Source: Helcobacillus massiliensis
Lineage (GTDB): Bacteria; Actinomycetota; Actinomycetes; Actinomycetales; Dermabacteraceae
DNA length: 64,000 nt
Direction of reading: 5' to 3'
Assembly: GCF_014191425.1 (NCBI RefSeq)
Contig: NZ_JACHWP010000001.1
Span: forward strand, 1 to 64,000
Made by a program: the position numbers and the translations under genes. Shown piece by piece: positions 28,081 through 37,361 of the stretch; the first letter of the stretch is position 1, and each line of letters opens with the position of its first letter. The notes under the pieces were generated by a model. That model was not told where the DNA came from, did not search any database, and saw nothing but the letters and a program-made list of their open reading frames with translations.

Positions 28081-29130
28081 TCAGCCCTCGGCCGGCTCCT
28101 CCAGCCACGGCAGGGAGTCGACCGAGGCGGCCCGCTGCGCGAACACCGGTGTCTCCTCCGCCCACGCGGCGATGAACGCGGCGCGCTGATCGAACGTGGC
28201 GGCGGAGCTGAGCCGCACCGCGTGGGCGATCGAGGTCGTGGAGATCTCCTGCGCGAGCGCGGCCAGGCCCTCATCGGTCCGCTGCTCGGCGGTTAGCGGG
28301 TAGGCGGCTTCGCGGCGGGCCGGCTCCGCCTTCAGCGCGGTGATCGCCGGTGTGTACGACTCGGCGCGGCTCCGGTGGACGGCGGCGCGCTTCGCGTGGG
28401 CTGCGCGCTGGTCCTTCGGCGCGCGCGCTGCCACCACTTCAAGGGCGTACGCGCCGAACCATTCGTCGCGCTGCGCGTCCTGCATCAGCTGGGCGAGCCC
28501 GTCCTGCGGGTCGATGTAGGCGGGGTCCTCGGTGGGGACCGGACGCGTCGGCGCGAGGTCGGCGGCGGAGGGCGGTGCCGGGGGCGCGAGCGCCGAATCT
28601 CCGGTGACGGCGGCGAGACGGCTCAGCGCCCAGATCGAGAACACGCCCGCGGATGCGGTGATGCGCGCGAGTGATGCGGAGACCTGCACGGTGGCCTCCA
28701 GCATGAGGTCGCGCAGGGCGCGCAGCTGCTCGGCCACCTCGGCGGCGCCCGCTGCGGCATCGGCGGGGGAGGCGGCCGACGGGTAGGTGCCGTCCTCCAG
28801 TTCCGCTGCCGTGGCGAACGCCCGCTGCTGGTCCTGCATCGCTGCGGCGATGAGCGCGCTGAGCTTCTGGGCATCGCCCGTGGCCGCGGCGGCGAAGGAG
28901 TCGGTGACGGGGGCGGCGGTGACGAGCGCGGTGAGGATGTCGGTGCGGTACTGTTCGTCGATGCCCGGAGGCGGCGGGGTGTACTGGGCGGGCTGCCCCA
29001 GGCGCAGGCGGGCGCCGTTGGCGCAGCCGCTGAGCGTGACGCCGGCGGCGACGGCCCCGGTGAGGGTGAGTGCTCGCAGGGCCAGCATCCGTCGGCTGAT
29101 GGGGCCGGGGGAGGGCGTGGCAGCGCTCAT
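28081..29130 (-). CDS. DUF4439 domain lipoprotein
   Basis: A 349-residue lipoprotein. The N-terminus has an RR-containing leader (SRRMLALRALTLTG) and a lipobox TLSGC (Cys36). The RR could suggest Tat export, but this is not certain. The C-terminal half fits DUF4439, a ferritin-like four-helix domain found in actinobacteria next to proS/rimP (EWFGAYALEVVAARAPKDQRAAHAKRAAVHRSRA). Function unknown. It is oriented opposite to its neighbours and ends close to proS. Confidence 0.85.
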   Translation of the reverse strand: MSAATPSPGPISRRMLALRALTLTGAVAAGVTLSGCANGARLRLGQPAQYTPPPPGIDEQYRTDILTALVTAAPVTDSFAAAATGDAQKLSALIAAAMQDQQRAFATAAELEDGTYPSAASPADAAAGAAEVAEQLRALRDLMLEATVQVSASLARITASAGVFSIWALSRLAAVTGDSALAPPAPPSAADLAPTRPVPTEDPAYIDPQDGLAQLMQDAQRDEWFGAYALEVVAARAPKDQRAAHAKRAAVHRSRAESYTPAITALKAEPARREAAYPLTAEQRTDEGLAALAQEISTTSIAHAVRLSSAATFDQRAAFIAAWAEETPVFAQRAASVDSLPWLEEPAEG

Positions 29131-29288
29131 CGGTGGTGGTCCTTGTCCGGGTCGGCGGTGCGGGGGAGGGGTGCGCCACTGGGCCCCGGCTGGGGCGGGC
29201 GCCCTTCAACAGTAATAGAGTAGTGTCGAGCTCCTGCACTCACGCAGTGCGGGGATTGTCAGACGAATACGAGGAGGACGCGGACCCC

Positions 29289-29831
29289 GTGGCCATTCCA
29301 CCGAAGCCGGACGATTCAGTCCTCATGGACGCGTTCACTCCGATCATCCACAGGCACGGCCTCGTCTGCGAATCCGTCCTCGCGCAGCGCGTCGGCGGCA
29401 CGGTCCGCCTGGTCGTCACCGTGGACCTGCCGGAGGACGAGATCGGCAGCGCCGACCTCGACACCGTCACCGACGTCTCCGAAGAGATCTCGCAGCTGCT
29501 GGACGACGACCTCAGCCTCATCGGCGACGTCCCCTCGACGCTCGACGTCACCACCCCCGGCGTGTTCCGCCCCCTGGACAGCGTGCGCGCCTTCAAGCGC
29601 TCCCGCAGCCGCCTGCTCTCCGGCTCCCTCACCGACGGACGCACCTTCTACGGCCGCCTCACCGACGTGGTCGACGACGAGCTCGTCCTCGACGTGCAGA
29701 AGCCGCCGCACGACCCGAAGCGGAAGAAGAAGGGAGCGGCGGCCCCCGCCGCCGAGAAGCTGAAGCCCGGTGAGCACCGCGTGCCGATCACCGAGGTCGA
29801 GACCGCCGAGATCCAGCTCGAATTCCGCTGA
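29289..29831 (+). CDS. rimP: Ribosome maturation factor RimP
   Basis: Early 30S assembly factor. The protein has the RimP N-terminal alpha/beta domain (DAFTPIIHRHGLVCESVLAQR, VRLVVTVDLPEDE, DLDTVTDVSEEISQLLDD, LDVTTPGVFRPL) and the C-terminal Sm-like domain (RLLSGSLTDGRTFYGRLTDVVDDELVL) with a Lys-rich insertion. GTG 29289 (180 residues) has gaggagg 11 bases upstream; TTG 29258-region (29256) would add 11 acidic residues and is possible. It leads the rimP-nusA-ylxR-infB block. Confidence 0.92.
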   Translation: MAIPPKPDDSVLMDAFTPIIHRHGLVCESVLAQRVGGTVRLVVTVDLPEDEIGSADLDTVTDVSEEISQLLDDDLSLIGDVPSTLDVTTPGVFRPLDSVRAFKRSRSRLLSGSLTDGRTFYGRLTDVVDDELVLDVQKPPHDPKRKKKGAAAPAAEKLKPGEHRVPITEVETAEIQLEFR

Positions 29832-29873
29832 GCACACCGCCACCATCCATCCGCACCGCCTGAGGAGGCCACC

Positions 29874-30947
29874 ATGGACATCGATCTGGGAGCACTGCGC
29901 GCTCTGGAGCGCGAACGCGAAATCCCCATGCCCGTTCTGCTGGACGCAATCGCACAGGCCCTCCAGGTGGCCTACCAGCACACCCCGCACCCGGCGCCGA
30001 ACGCCCGCATCGAGATCGACGAGTCCTCCGGCGCCGTGACGGTCATCGCTGAGGACCGCGACCAGACCGGCGAGATCATCGAAGAGTGGGACGACACCCC
30101 CGAGGGCTTCGGTCGAGTGGCCGCCGCCACCGCCCGTCAGGTGATCCTGCAGCGCATCCGCGAGCTCGAGGACGAGGCCGTGCTCGGCGACTTCGCCGGC
30201 CGCGCCGAGGAGATCGTCTCCGGTGTGATCCAGCAGGGGCGCGACCCGCGCCTGGTGTACGTGGACCTGCAGACCGTGGAGGGCATCCTGCCCCCGCACG
30301 AGCAGGTGCCGGGCGAGCACTATCCGCACGGCAAGCGGATCCGCGCCTACGTCTCGGACATCCGCCGCGGCGCGAAGGGCCCCGCCATCACGCTGAGCCG
30401 CACCCACCCGAACCTGGTGCGCCGCCTCTTCGAACTGGAGGTGCCCGAGATCGGCGACGGCACTGTGGAGATCCGCGCCCTCGCCCGCGAAGCCGGGCAC
30501 CGCACGAAGATCGCCGTGTCCTCCGATGTGGACGGTGTGAATCCGAAGGGCGCCGCGATCGGACCGATGGGTCAGCGCGTCCGCTCCGTGATGGCGGAGC
30601 TCGAGGGCGAGAAGATCGACATCGTCGAGTTCGATGAGGACCCGGCGGTGTTCGTCGGCAACGCCCTCTCCCCGGCCCGCGTCAGCAGCGTGGTCGTCAC
30701 CGATGAGGCCGCGAAGCAGGTGCTCGCGGTCGTGTCAGAGGGGCAGCTGTCGCTCGCGATCGGCAAGGCCGGGCAGAACGCCCGCCTCGCCGCGAAGCTC
30801 ACCGGCTGGCGGATCGACATCCGCACCGAGGAGCAGCTGGCCGCTGAGCGCGCCGGCGGCGCTGCGGGGGAGCCGACGGATCCCGCCGAGACCATCGCTC
30901 CGGAGGCCTCCGTCGGCCCCGAGGATGAGGGCGACCTGGGCGCCTGA
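29874..30947 (+). CDS. nusA: Transcription termination/antitermination protein NusA
   Basis: Binds RNA polymerase and nascent RNA, influencing pausing, termination and rRNA antitermination. The 357-residue protein has the NusA N-terminal domain ([20 protein letters not shown]), an S1 domain (about residues 125-200), and two KH domains ([44 protein letters not shown]). The E. coli acidic repeats are absent, as usual in actinobacteria. ATG follows gaggaggccacc. It is 42 bases downstream of rimP. Confidence 0.97.
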   Translation: MDIDLGALRALEREREIPMPVLLDAIAQALQVAYQHTPHPAPNARIEIDESSGAVTVIAEDRDQTGEIIEEWDDTPEGFGRVAAATARQVILQRIRELEDEAVLGDFAGRAEEIVSGVIQQGRDPRLVYVDLQTVEGILPPHEQVPGEHYPHGKRIRAYVSDIRRGAKGPAITLSRTHPNLVRRLFELEVPEIGDGTVEIRALAREAGHRTKIAVSSDVDGVNPKGAAIGPMGQRVRSVMAELEGEKIDIVEFDEDPAVFVGNALSPARVSSVVVTDEAAKQVLAVVSEGQLSLAIGKAGQNARLAAKLTGWRIDIRTEEQLAAERAGGAAGEPTDPAETIAPEASVGPEDEGDLGA

Positions 30948-31040
30948 CCTCGGCCAACGCGCACCCCGCGGGGGCGGCCGGGTGCGGGTGTGATCCCTCA
31001 CCCGGGCGCTCACCGCACCCCGTTCCCGGGGCCACTCGGG

Positions 31041-31046
31041 TAGACT
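31041..31046 (+). promoter_or_regulatory. Candidate -10 box for ylxR-infB
   Basis: TAGACT lies 34 nt before ATG 31081 in the nusA-ylxR gap, suggesting an internal promoter for ylxR-infB. Confidence 0.4.
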
Positions 31047-31080
31047 GGACAGGCTGGACGTGGGAACGGAGCGGAATTCA

Positions 31081-31422
31081 ATGACCGATGAGGCATCGAA
31101 TCGGCCGATCCGCACCTGCGTCGGATGTCGCACCCAGGACATCCGAGATCAGCTCGTGCGCGTTGTGCGCGGCCCCTCCGCTGAGGGGGAGCCGCCTGCG
31201 GTCCGCCTCGATGAGACCCGCACCGCCCCCGGACGGGGCGCGTGGATCCATCCGGACCAGCAGTGCATCGCCGCGGCGCTCAAGCGCGGTGGTTTCAGCC
31301 GGGCCTTCAAGGGCCGGGTGGACATCACCGGACTCGAAGCGCAGCTGCGCGCCCGAGTGAACCCTTCGCAAGGAACCGAACCACCTTTGGAAGCGGGTAG
31401 AACACCAATGGAAATCCGATGA
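31081..31422 (+). CDS. YlxR / DUF448 family RNA-binding protein
   Basis: A 113-residue basic protein of the YlxR family, fixed between nusA and infB in most Gram-positive bacteria. The signature is RTCVGCRTQDIRDQLVRVVR, with GRGAWIHPDQQCIAAALKRGGFSRAFK. YlxR has been proposed to bind RNA or act as a nucleoid-associated regulator. ATG 31081 was chosen; GTG 31060 would add seven residues. It lies 79 bases before infB. Confidence 0.93.
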   Translation: MTDEASNRPIRTCVGCRTQDIRDQLVRVVRGPSAEGEPPAVRLDETRTAPGRGAWIHPDQQCIAAALKRGGFSRAFKGRVDITGLEAQLRARVNPSQGTEPPLEAGRTPMEIR

Positions 31423-31501
31423 GTACTCACCAATGAGCACCCACAGGAGCTAGTGGTCCGCGCCGCCCTGACTCGGCCGGCCGGACCGAGACAGGAGAAT
31501 T

Positions 31502-34426
31502 GTGGCTAAAGTTCGCGTTCACGAGCTCGCCAAAGAGCTTGGTGTGACGAGCAAGGACGTCCTCAAGAAGCTTGAGGACCTCGGCGAATTCGTTCGCTCC
31601 GCCTCGTCGACCGTTGAACCCCCGGTCGCGCGCCGCGTTCGCGGCGCATTCCCGAAGTCCGACGGCGCCACCGCCGGCGGCACCCCCAAGCCCGGCCAGA
31701 AGCCCGGCGCCCCGAAGCCCGGCCAGAAGCCCGGTGCCCCCAAGCCCGGCGCACCCAAGCCCGGCCAGAAGGCAGCACCGGCGAAGGCCGATGGCGCCCC
31801 GGTCGCTGACCAGAAGCCCGCTGGCGACAAGCCGACCCCGTCGGCCGCGCCGTCCAGCGCCCCGAAGCCCGGCCAGAAGCCCGCTGCGAAGCCGGCCGCT
31901 GACGCCAGCCCGGCCAGCGCGCCGAAGCCCGGCGGCCCGAAGCCCCCGACCCCGGCGTCCGCTCCGAAGCCCGGCGCGGCATCCCGCCCCGGCCCGAAGC
32001 CGGGCGGCGGCCAGCGCCCGCAGCGCGGCGGCGCCGCCGGTGGCGGTCGCCCCGGCAACAACCCGTTCGCGTCCTCGCAGGGCATGCCCCGCCCGGGCGG
32101 CCCGCGTCCCCCGCGCCGCGACGGCGGAGGCCGTCCCGGCAACAATCCGTTCGCGTCCTCGCAGGGCATGCCCCGCCCCGGTGGCCCGCGTCCCCCGCGC
32201 CGTGACGGCCAGGGCGCAGGCCAGGGCGCACCGCAGGGCGCCGGCCAGGGTGGTCCCCGTCCCGGCGGTCCGCGCCCGGGCGGTCCCCGTCCGTCGCCGA
32301 CCATGATGCCGGCACGGTCCGCTGCTGCTGAGAAGCCCCGCTCCGGCGGTGGCGGCGGTCGCGGCCGTGGTCGCGGCGGTCAGGGCGGCGCACCCGGCGC
32401 AGGCCCCGGTGGCGGCGGCTTCGGTCCCCGTCCCGGTGGCGGCGGTCCCGGCCGCGGTCGCCGTGGCGGCACGCAGGGCGCGTTCGGACGCGGCGGCAAG
32501 CCCGCCCGCTCCCGCAAGTCGAAGCGCGCCAAGCGCCGCGAGTACGAGCAGATGCAGGCTCCGGCACCGGGCGGCGTGCAGATTCCGCGCGGTGACGGCT
32601 CCACGCCGATCCGTCTGCGCCGCGGCGCCTCGCTGACCGACTTCGCCGACCGCATCGACGTCAACCCGGCATCGCTGATCACCGTCCTCTTCGCCATGGG
32701 CGAGATGGCCACGGCCACCCAGTCCCTGGATGAGGACACGTTCCAGCTGCTCGGTGAGGAGCTCGGCTACAAGATCGAGATCGTCTCCCCGGAGGACGAG
32801 GAGCGCGAACTGCTCGAGCAGTTCGACATCGACCTTGAGGGTGAGCTGGACGAGGAGGACGACGAGGATCGTCTGCCCCGCCCGCCGGTCGTCACCGTCA
32901 TGGGCCACGTGGACCACGGCAAGACCCGCCTGCTCGACTCGATCCGCCGTGCGAACGTCGGATCCGGCGAGGCCGGCGGCATCACCCAGCACATCGGTGC
33001 GTACCAGGTGCACGTGGACCACGAGGGCGAGGACCGCCCCATCACGTTCGTCGACACCCCGGGCCACGAGGCGTTCACCGCCATGCGAGCCCGCGGTGCG
33101 AAGGTCACCGACATCGCGATCCTTGTGGTCGCGGCCGATGACGGCGTCATGCCGCAGACCATCGAGGCGCTCAACCACGCCCAGGCTGCGGATGTGCCGA
33201 TCGTGGTCGCGGTCAACAAGATCGACAAGCCGGAGGCGAACCCGGACAAGATCCGCGCCCAGCTCACCGAGTACAACCTCGTGGCTGAGGAGTACGGCGG
33301 CGACACCATGTTCGTGGACGTCTCCGCTCGCGAGGGCCTGCACATCGACGAGCTGCTGGAGGCCGTCCTGCTGACCGCCGATGCTGCCCTGGATCTGCGC
33401 GCCAACCCGGACAAGGACGCTCGCGGTGTCGCCATCGAGGCGAACCTCGACCGCGGCCGCGGCCCCGTCGCCACCGTCCTGGTGGAGCAGGGCACGCTGC
33501 GCGTCGGCGATGCGATCGTCTGCGGCACCGGCCACGGCCGTGTCCGCGCCATGCTCGATGAGAACGGCGACGCGGTCGAGGAGGCCCTGCCGTCCCGTCC
33601 GGTGCAGGTGCTGGGCCTCAGCTCCGTGCCCGGCGCCGGTGACACGTTCATCGTGCCCGCGGACGAGCGTCAGGCCCGCCAGATCGCTGAGAAGCGCGAA
33701 GCGGCCAAGCGCGCCGCCCAGCTGTCCAAGGCCCGCAAGCGCATGTCCCTCGAGGACATCAAGGAGGCCATGGAGCAGGGCAAGGTCGAGACCCTCAACC
33801 TCATCCTCAAGGGCGACGCCTCCGGTTCCGTCGAGGCGCTGGAAGAGGCACTGCTCGGCATCGAGGTCGGCGACGACGTCCAGCTGCGCGTCATCGACCG
33901 CGGCGTCGGCGCGATCACGATGAACAACATCAACCTCGCCATGGCGTCCGATGCCGTGATCATCGGCTTCAACGTCCGCGCCGAGGGCCAGAACGCCGAA
34001 TACGCCGACCGCGAGGGCGTGGAGATCAAGTACTACTCGGTCATCTACCGCGCCATCGAAGAGGTGGAGAGCGCCCTGCTGGGCATGCTCAAGCCGGAGT
34101 ACGAGGAGAAGGACCGCGGATCCGCCGAGATCCGCGAGATCTTCCGCTCCTCCAAGTTCGGCAACATCGCCGGCTCGATGGTCACCTCCGGTACGATCAA
34201 CCGCGGCTCCAAGGCCCGCATCACCCGCAAGGGCGTTGTGGTCACCGAGAGCCTCGAGATCGCCGGCCTGCGCCGCTTCAAGGATGACGTCACCGAAGTC
34301 CGCGAGGGCTTCGAGTGCGGCATCAACCTGGGGTCGTTCAACGACATCCAGGAGGGCGACATCATCACCACGTACGAGATGGTGGAGAAGCCCCGCGAAG
34401 CGCACAAGACCAACAAGAAGGACTGA
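31502..34426 (+). CDS. infB: Translation initiation factor IF-2
   Basis: GTPase that places initiator fMet-tRNA on the ribosome. The 974-residue protein begins [31 protein letters not shown] (IF2_N). A ~300-residue low-complexity linker follows, rich in Pro, Gly, Lys, Arg and Ala. The core has IF2_N2, the G domain (GHVDHGKT at 468-475, [14 protein letters not shown]) and C-terminal domains. The GTG start has agacaggagaatt as SD. Two perfect-near 28-residue repeats lie in the linker. A terminator hairpin follows. Confidence 0.97.
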   Translation: MAKVRVHELAKELGVTSKDVLKKLEDLGEFVRSASSTVEPPVARRVRGAFPKSDGATAGGTPKPGQKPGAPKPGQKPGAPKPGAPKPGQKAAPAKADGAPVADQKPAGDKPTPSAAPSSAPKPGQKPAAKPAADASPASAPKPGGPKPPTPASAPKPGAASRPGPKPGGGQRPQRGGAAGGGRPGNNPFASSQGMPRPGGPRPPRRDGGGRPGNNPFASSQGMPRPGGPRPPRRDGQGAGQGAPQGAGQGGPRPGGPRPGGPRPSPTMMPARSAAAEKPRSGGGGGRGRGRGGQGGAPGAGPGGGGFGPRPGGGGPGRGRRGGTQGAFGRGGKPARSRKSKRAKRREYEQMQAPAPGGVQIPRGDGSTPIRLRRGASLTDFADRIDVNPASLITVLFAMGEMATATQSLDEDTFQLLGEELGYKIEIVSPEDEERELLEQFDIDLEGELDEEDDEDRLPRPPVVTVMGHVDHGKTRLLDSIRRANVGSGEAGGITQHIGAYQVHVDHEGEDRPITFVDTPGHEAFTAMRARGAKVTDIAILVVAADDGVMPQTIEALNHAQAADVPIVVAVNKIDKPEANPDKIRAQLTEYNLVAEEYGGDTMFVDVSAREGLHIDELLEAVLLTADAALDLRANPDKDARGVAIEANLDRGRGPVATVLVEQGTLRVGDAIVCGTGHGRVRAMLDENGDAVEEALPSRPVQVLGLSSVPGAGDTFIVPADERQARQIAEKREAAKRAAQLSKARKRMSLEDIKEAMEQGKVETLNLILKGDASGSVEALEEALLGIEVGDDVQLRVIDRGVGAITMNNINLAMASDAVIIGFNVRAEGQNAEYADREGVEIKYYSVIYRAIEEVESALLGMLKPEYEEKDRGSAEIREIFRSSKFGNIAGSMVTSGTINRGSKARITRKGVVVTESLEIAGLRRFKDDVTEVREGFECGINLGSFNDIQEGDIITTYEMVEKPREAHKTNKKD
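32045..32212 (+). repeat. Two 84-bp direct repeats inside infB
   Basis: Units 32045-32128 and 32129-32212 encode nearly identical 28-residue blocks containing [19 protein letters not shown] and RPPRRDG in the disordered IF2 linker. In-frame duplication probably varies in copy number between strains. Confidence 0.85.
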
Positions 34427-34446
34427 TCAGCGCACGCTGAGATGAT

Positions 34447-34486
34447 GAGGCCCCGACCGCGTCCGAATGGGCGCGGGCGGGGCCTC
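34447..34486 (+). terminator. Hairpin terminator after infB
   Basis: A 15-bp stem with one mismatch (gaggccccgaccgcg / cgcgggcggggcctc), 20 bases after the infB stop. Confidence 0.75.
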
Positions 34487-34518
34487 GTCGCTTCCCACCC
34501 ATCGGTAGTGAGGACACC

Positions 34519-35808
34519 ATGACCACCGTTCTGCACGGACTGCTCGCCCCATCCGCCAACCGCGTCTACGGCCAGCAGGCTGCGGCCCTTGCCGCCGCCG
34601 AGCTCCGCTTCGTTCTGGCGAACACCGTGCCCGGAGCCCTTGAGGATGTCCTCGAGGAGTCCATCGCCGGCATGCCGACCCTGCGGATCGAGCTCGCCGA
34701 CTGGGCGCTCGATGCCGACATCGGCGGCGCCGCGGGGGAGGGGATCGACGCGGCAGCGCGCGCCCGGGTCCTCACCGCTCTCGCCCGATCCCCCCACATC
34801 TTCGGCGTGTTCGACGAAGTCGGCACCATGCCGGCCCCGGAACCCGTCGGCCCCGACCGGGAGGCCGCCGGCCCCGCGGTGGGCCCGGCAGACGGCGCAG
34901 CTGGCGAGGAGCGCCTCTACGTCGACGAGATGCCCGAGCTGCCGCTGCTGCTGCCGGTGCGGACACCAGCTGTCGACCGGTTCGACTCCACCCTGCTCAC
35001 CACCCTGAAGTATCAGGGGAAGACCAACGAGCAGTTCACTGCGCTCATGCTCAGCTGCGCCATCGCCGCCAGTGCCGACGCGCACCTGATCGAGGACACC
35101 TCCCGCCCGTTCACCGTCCTCGACCCCGTCGCCGGGCGCGGCACCACCCTCAACCAGGCACTCATGTGGGGGCTGGACGCCGTCGGCGTCGACCTCGACA
35201 AGAAGGACGCCGAACTGTTCCGCGCGTTCCTCACCACGTGGATGCGGGAGAACCGCCTGAAGCACACCACATCCGCGGAGCGGCTCACCGTCAACGGCCA
35301 GCAGCTCGGGTCCGTGTTCCGCGCCGACCTCGCCCGCAGCAAGGAGGAGCAGAGGGCCGGCCGCGGCCAGTCGCTCACCCTGTTCACCGCGGACACCACC
35401 GGGCTCGGCGCATTCATCCGCCCCCGCAGCGCCAACGCGATCGTCGCCGACCTCCCGTACGGGGTCCAGCATGGCGCCCGCGCGCAGGCGGGGAAGCAGA
35501 CCCGGCCGCCGAAGGCGGGCAAGCAGACGAAGAACGCCGCCCTGTCCCGCTCCCCGCTGCAGCTCGTGGAATCCGCCCTGCCCGCGTGGAGCCGCGCCAT
35601 GACCGACGGCGCCAGCCTCGTCCTCGCCGTCAACCGCCGCACCGCGCCGTACCCCGCGATGGCGGAAGTGCTCCAGCAGGGCGGTCTGCGCCTGCTGACG
35701 GAGGACGGCCAGTTCCGCCACCGCGTGGACCGCTCCATCGACCGTGACATCATCGTGGCTGTGAAGCGCAGCCACCCCGCTTCCTCGACGAAAGGGACCC
35801 CATCATGA
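34519..35808 (+). CDS. Putative SAM-dependent RNA methyltransferase (Trm11/RlmKL-like)
   Basis: A 429-residue protein with a C-terminal methyltransferase domain: SAM-binding DPVAGRGTTLNQALMWGLDAVGVDLDKKD (about residues 197-230) and a catalytic-type IVADLPYGVQHG, a DLPY variant of the N/DPPY motif of Trm11-like m2G methyltransferases. The N-terminal ~150 residues are not clearly THUMP-like. A Lys/Gln/Pro-rich insertion (AGKQTRPPKAGKQTK) lies after the motif. Substrate (tRNA or rRNA guanine) is inferred. The stop overlaps the rbfA start (ATGA), so it is coupled to a ribosome-maturation gene. Confidence 0.8.
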   Translation: MTTVLHGLLAPSANRVYGQQAAALAAAELRFVLANTVPGALEDVLEESIAGMPTLRIELADWALDADIGGAAGEGIDAAARARVLTALARSPHIFGVFDEVGTMPAPEPVGPDREAAGPAVGPADGAAGEERLYVDEMPELPLLLPVRTPAVDRFDSTLLTTLKYQGKTNEQFTALMLSCAIAASADAHLIEDTSRPFTVLDPVAGRGTTLNQALMWGLDAVGVDLDKKDAELFRAFLTTWMRENRLKHTTSAERLTVNGQQLGSVFRADLARSKEEQRAGRGQSLTLFTADTTGLGAFIRPRSANAIVADLPYGVQHGARAQAGKQTRPPKAGKQTKNAALSRSPLQLVESALPAWSRAMTDGASLVLAVNRRTAPYPAMAEVLQQGGLRLLTEDGQFRHRVDRSIDRDIIVAVKRSHPASSTKGTPS

Positions 35809-36335
35809 CCGGCAACCCTCGCTCCCGGCGCATCGCCGACAGCATCAAGAAGATCGTCGCCACCGCCCTGGACTCCAAGGTGAAGGACCCCCGCCTGGGC
35901 TGGGTCACCATCACCGACGTCCGCGTGTCCGGTGACGGCCAGCAGGCCTCCGTGTTCTACACGGTGTTCGGTGGGGAGGAGGAGCGCCGGGCCACCGCCG
36001 CGGCGCTGAAGTCCTCCACCGGCATGCTCCGCACCGAGGTCGGCAAGGGCCTCGGCATCCGCCTCACACCGTCGCTGAAGTTCTTCGAGGACGCCATCCC
36101 GGAGACCGCGAAGACCATCGACGACCTCCTGGTGGTGGCGCGCTCCCGCGACGCCGAACTGGCCCGCTACAAGGAGGGCAAGGAGTACGCGGGTGGGGAG
36201 AACCCGTACCGTGACGACGCCGACGCCGACGGCGCCGGCGACATCGACGACATCGGCGCCGAGGCTGCTGATGACGACGCCGCAGCGGACAGTGGCGCTG
36301 CGGTCAGCGAAGGCGAGGACGGCGAGCGCGCGTGA
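35805..36335 (+). CDS. rbfA: Ribosome-binding factor A
   Basis: Late 30S maturation factor acting at the 16S 5' end. The N-terminal ~120 residues are the KH-type RbfA domain (RSRRIADSIKKIVATAL, DPRLGWVTITDVRVSGDGQQASVFYTVFG, IRLTPSLKFFEDAIPETAKTIDDLL). The C-terminal ~55 residues are strongly acidic (Asp/Ala/Glu). It overlaps the methyltransferase and truB by four bases each, the conserved infB-rbfA-truB region. Confidence 0.96.
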   Translation: MTGNPRSRRIADSIKKIVATALDSKVKDPRLGWVTITDVRVSGDGQQASVFYTVFGGEEERRATAAALKSSTGMLRTEVGKGLGIRLTPSLKFFEDAIPETAKTIDDLLVVARSRDAELARYKEGKEYAGGENPYRDDADADGAGDIDDIGAEAADDDAAADSGAAVSEGEDGERA

Positions 36336-37264
36336 ACGCCCCCGGCCCCGTCGGCATCGCGCTGGTCGACAAACCCGCCGGCCTCACCAGCCATGACGTG
36401 GTCGCGCGCCTGCGCTACCACCTCGGCACCCGCAAGGTGGGCCACGCCGGCACGCTGGACCCGATGGCGACCGGGCTGCTGGTGATCGGCGTCGGCCAGG
36501 GCACCAAACTGCTCACCTACGCCGTCGGCCTCGACAAGACGTATGAGGCGACCATCCGCCTCGGCGTCGCCACCATCACCGACGACGCCGAGGGCGACGA
36601 AACGGGTCCGCGCCGCCCGGCCGACGGCATCAGCGACGACCAGATCGCCGCTGCCGTCGAGGACCTGACCGGAGACATCCTCCAGGTCCCCAGCGCCGTG
36701 TCCGCCATCAAGGTGAACGGGCAGCGGTCCTACGCCCGCGTCCGCGCCGGCGACGACGTCCAGCTGGAGGCCCGCCCCATCCGCGTGGCCCGCTTCGAGG
36801 TGACGGGGACCCGTCGGCAGGCCGACGGGTTCTGCGACATCGACGCCGTCATCGACTGCTCCTCCGGCACCTACATCCGTGCACTGGCCCGCGACCTCGG
36901 CGAGGCCCTCGGGGTGGGCGGGCACCTGACGGCTCTGCGCCGCACCCACGTCGGCAAGTGGAGCGTGCAGGACGCCGGCACGGTGCCGGAGCGGGACGCG
37001 CCCAAGGCGGCGGAGGACCCGTCGGCCTCCCCAGTGGTGCTGCGCGGCCTCGGTGAGGTCGCCGGCGGCCTGCTGCCGGTGGTGCCGGTGGGGGAGGCGG
37101 ATGCGCGCTCCCTCCGGTTCGGGCAGATGATCCACGCACCAGAGGCGAGCAGCCCTGAGGATGCGGGGGAGCTCAGCGCTGCGGTCGGTCCCGGGGAGGA
37201 CCTCGTGGCGATCGTGGAGCCGCACCGCGGGCGCCTCAGACCGGCCACCGTGTTCCCCGCCTGA
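36332..37264 (+). CDS. truB: tRNA pseudouridine(55) synthase TruB
   Basis: Makes pseudouridine 55 in the T-loop of tRNAs. The 310-residue protein has VDKPAGLTSHDVVARLR, the catalytic-aspartate motif GHAGTLDPMATGLLVIGVG, YEATIRLGVATITDDAEG and SCSSGTYIRALARDLG-type CSSGTYIRALARDLGEALG. The GTG overlaps rbfA. Inside it lies a near-palindrome of two nonamer copies (36809-36830). A bidirectional terminator follows. Confidence 0.97.
   Translation: MNAPGPVGIALVDKPAGLTSHDVVARLRYHLGTRKVGHAGTLDPMATGLLVIGVGQGTKLLTYAVGLDKTYEATIRLGVATITDDAEGDETGPRRPADGISDDQIAAAVEDLTGDILQVPSAVSAIKVNGQRSYARVRAGDDVQLEARPIRVARFEVTGTRRQADGFCDIDAVIDCSSGTYIRALARDLGEALGVGGHLTALRRTHVGKWSVQDAGTVPERDAPKAAEDPSASPVVLRGLGEVAGGLLPVVPVGEADARSLRFGQMIHAPEASSPEDAGELSAAVGPGEDLVAIVEPHRGRLRPATVFPA
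36809..36830. repeat. Inverted pair of the over-represented nonamer
   Basis: Perfect 10-bp inverted repeat acccgtcggc-ag-gccgacgggt: the only place in the window where the two orientations of the nonamer lie back to back. It is within truB coding sequence. Confidence 0.85.
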
Positions 37265-37277
37265 GGCTGAGAACAGC

Positions 37278-37314
37278 GAAGCGGGCTGGCCCCTGATCAG
37301 GGCCAGCCCGCTTC
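37278..37314. terminator. Bidirectional terminator between truB and the L,D-transpeptidase
   Basis: Perfect 15-bp stem (gaagcgggctggccc / gggccagcccgcttc) with a 7-nt loop, placed between two convergent genes. Confidence 0.85.
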
Positions 37315-37361
37315 GTCATGCTGGGTGCTCGGTGCCGATCAGCGCGGCACGCAGTCGTGCA

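Noticed and set aside
31427-34405. A 992-residue open frame antisense to infB
   Set aside because: Its composition mirrors the IF-2 coding strand and it has no motif or ribosome-binding site.
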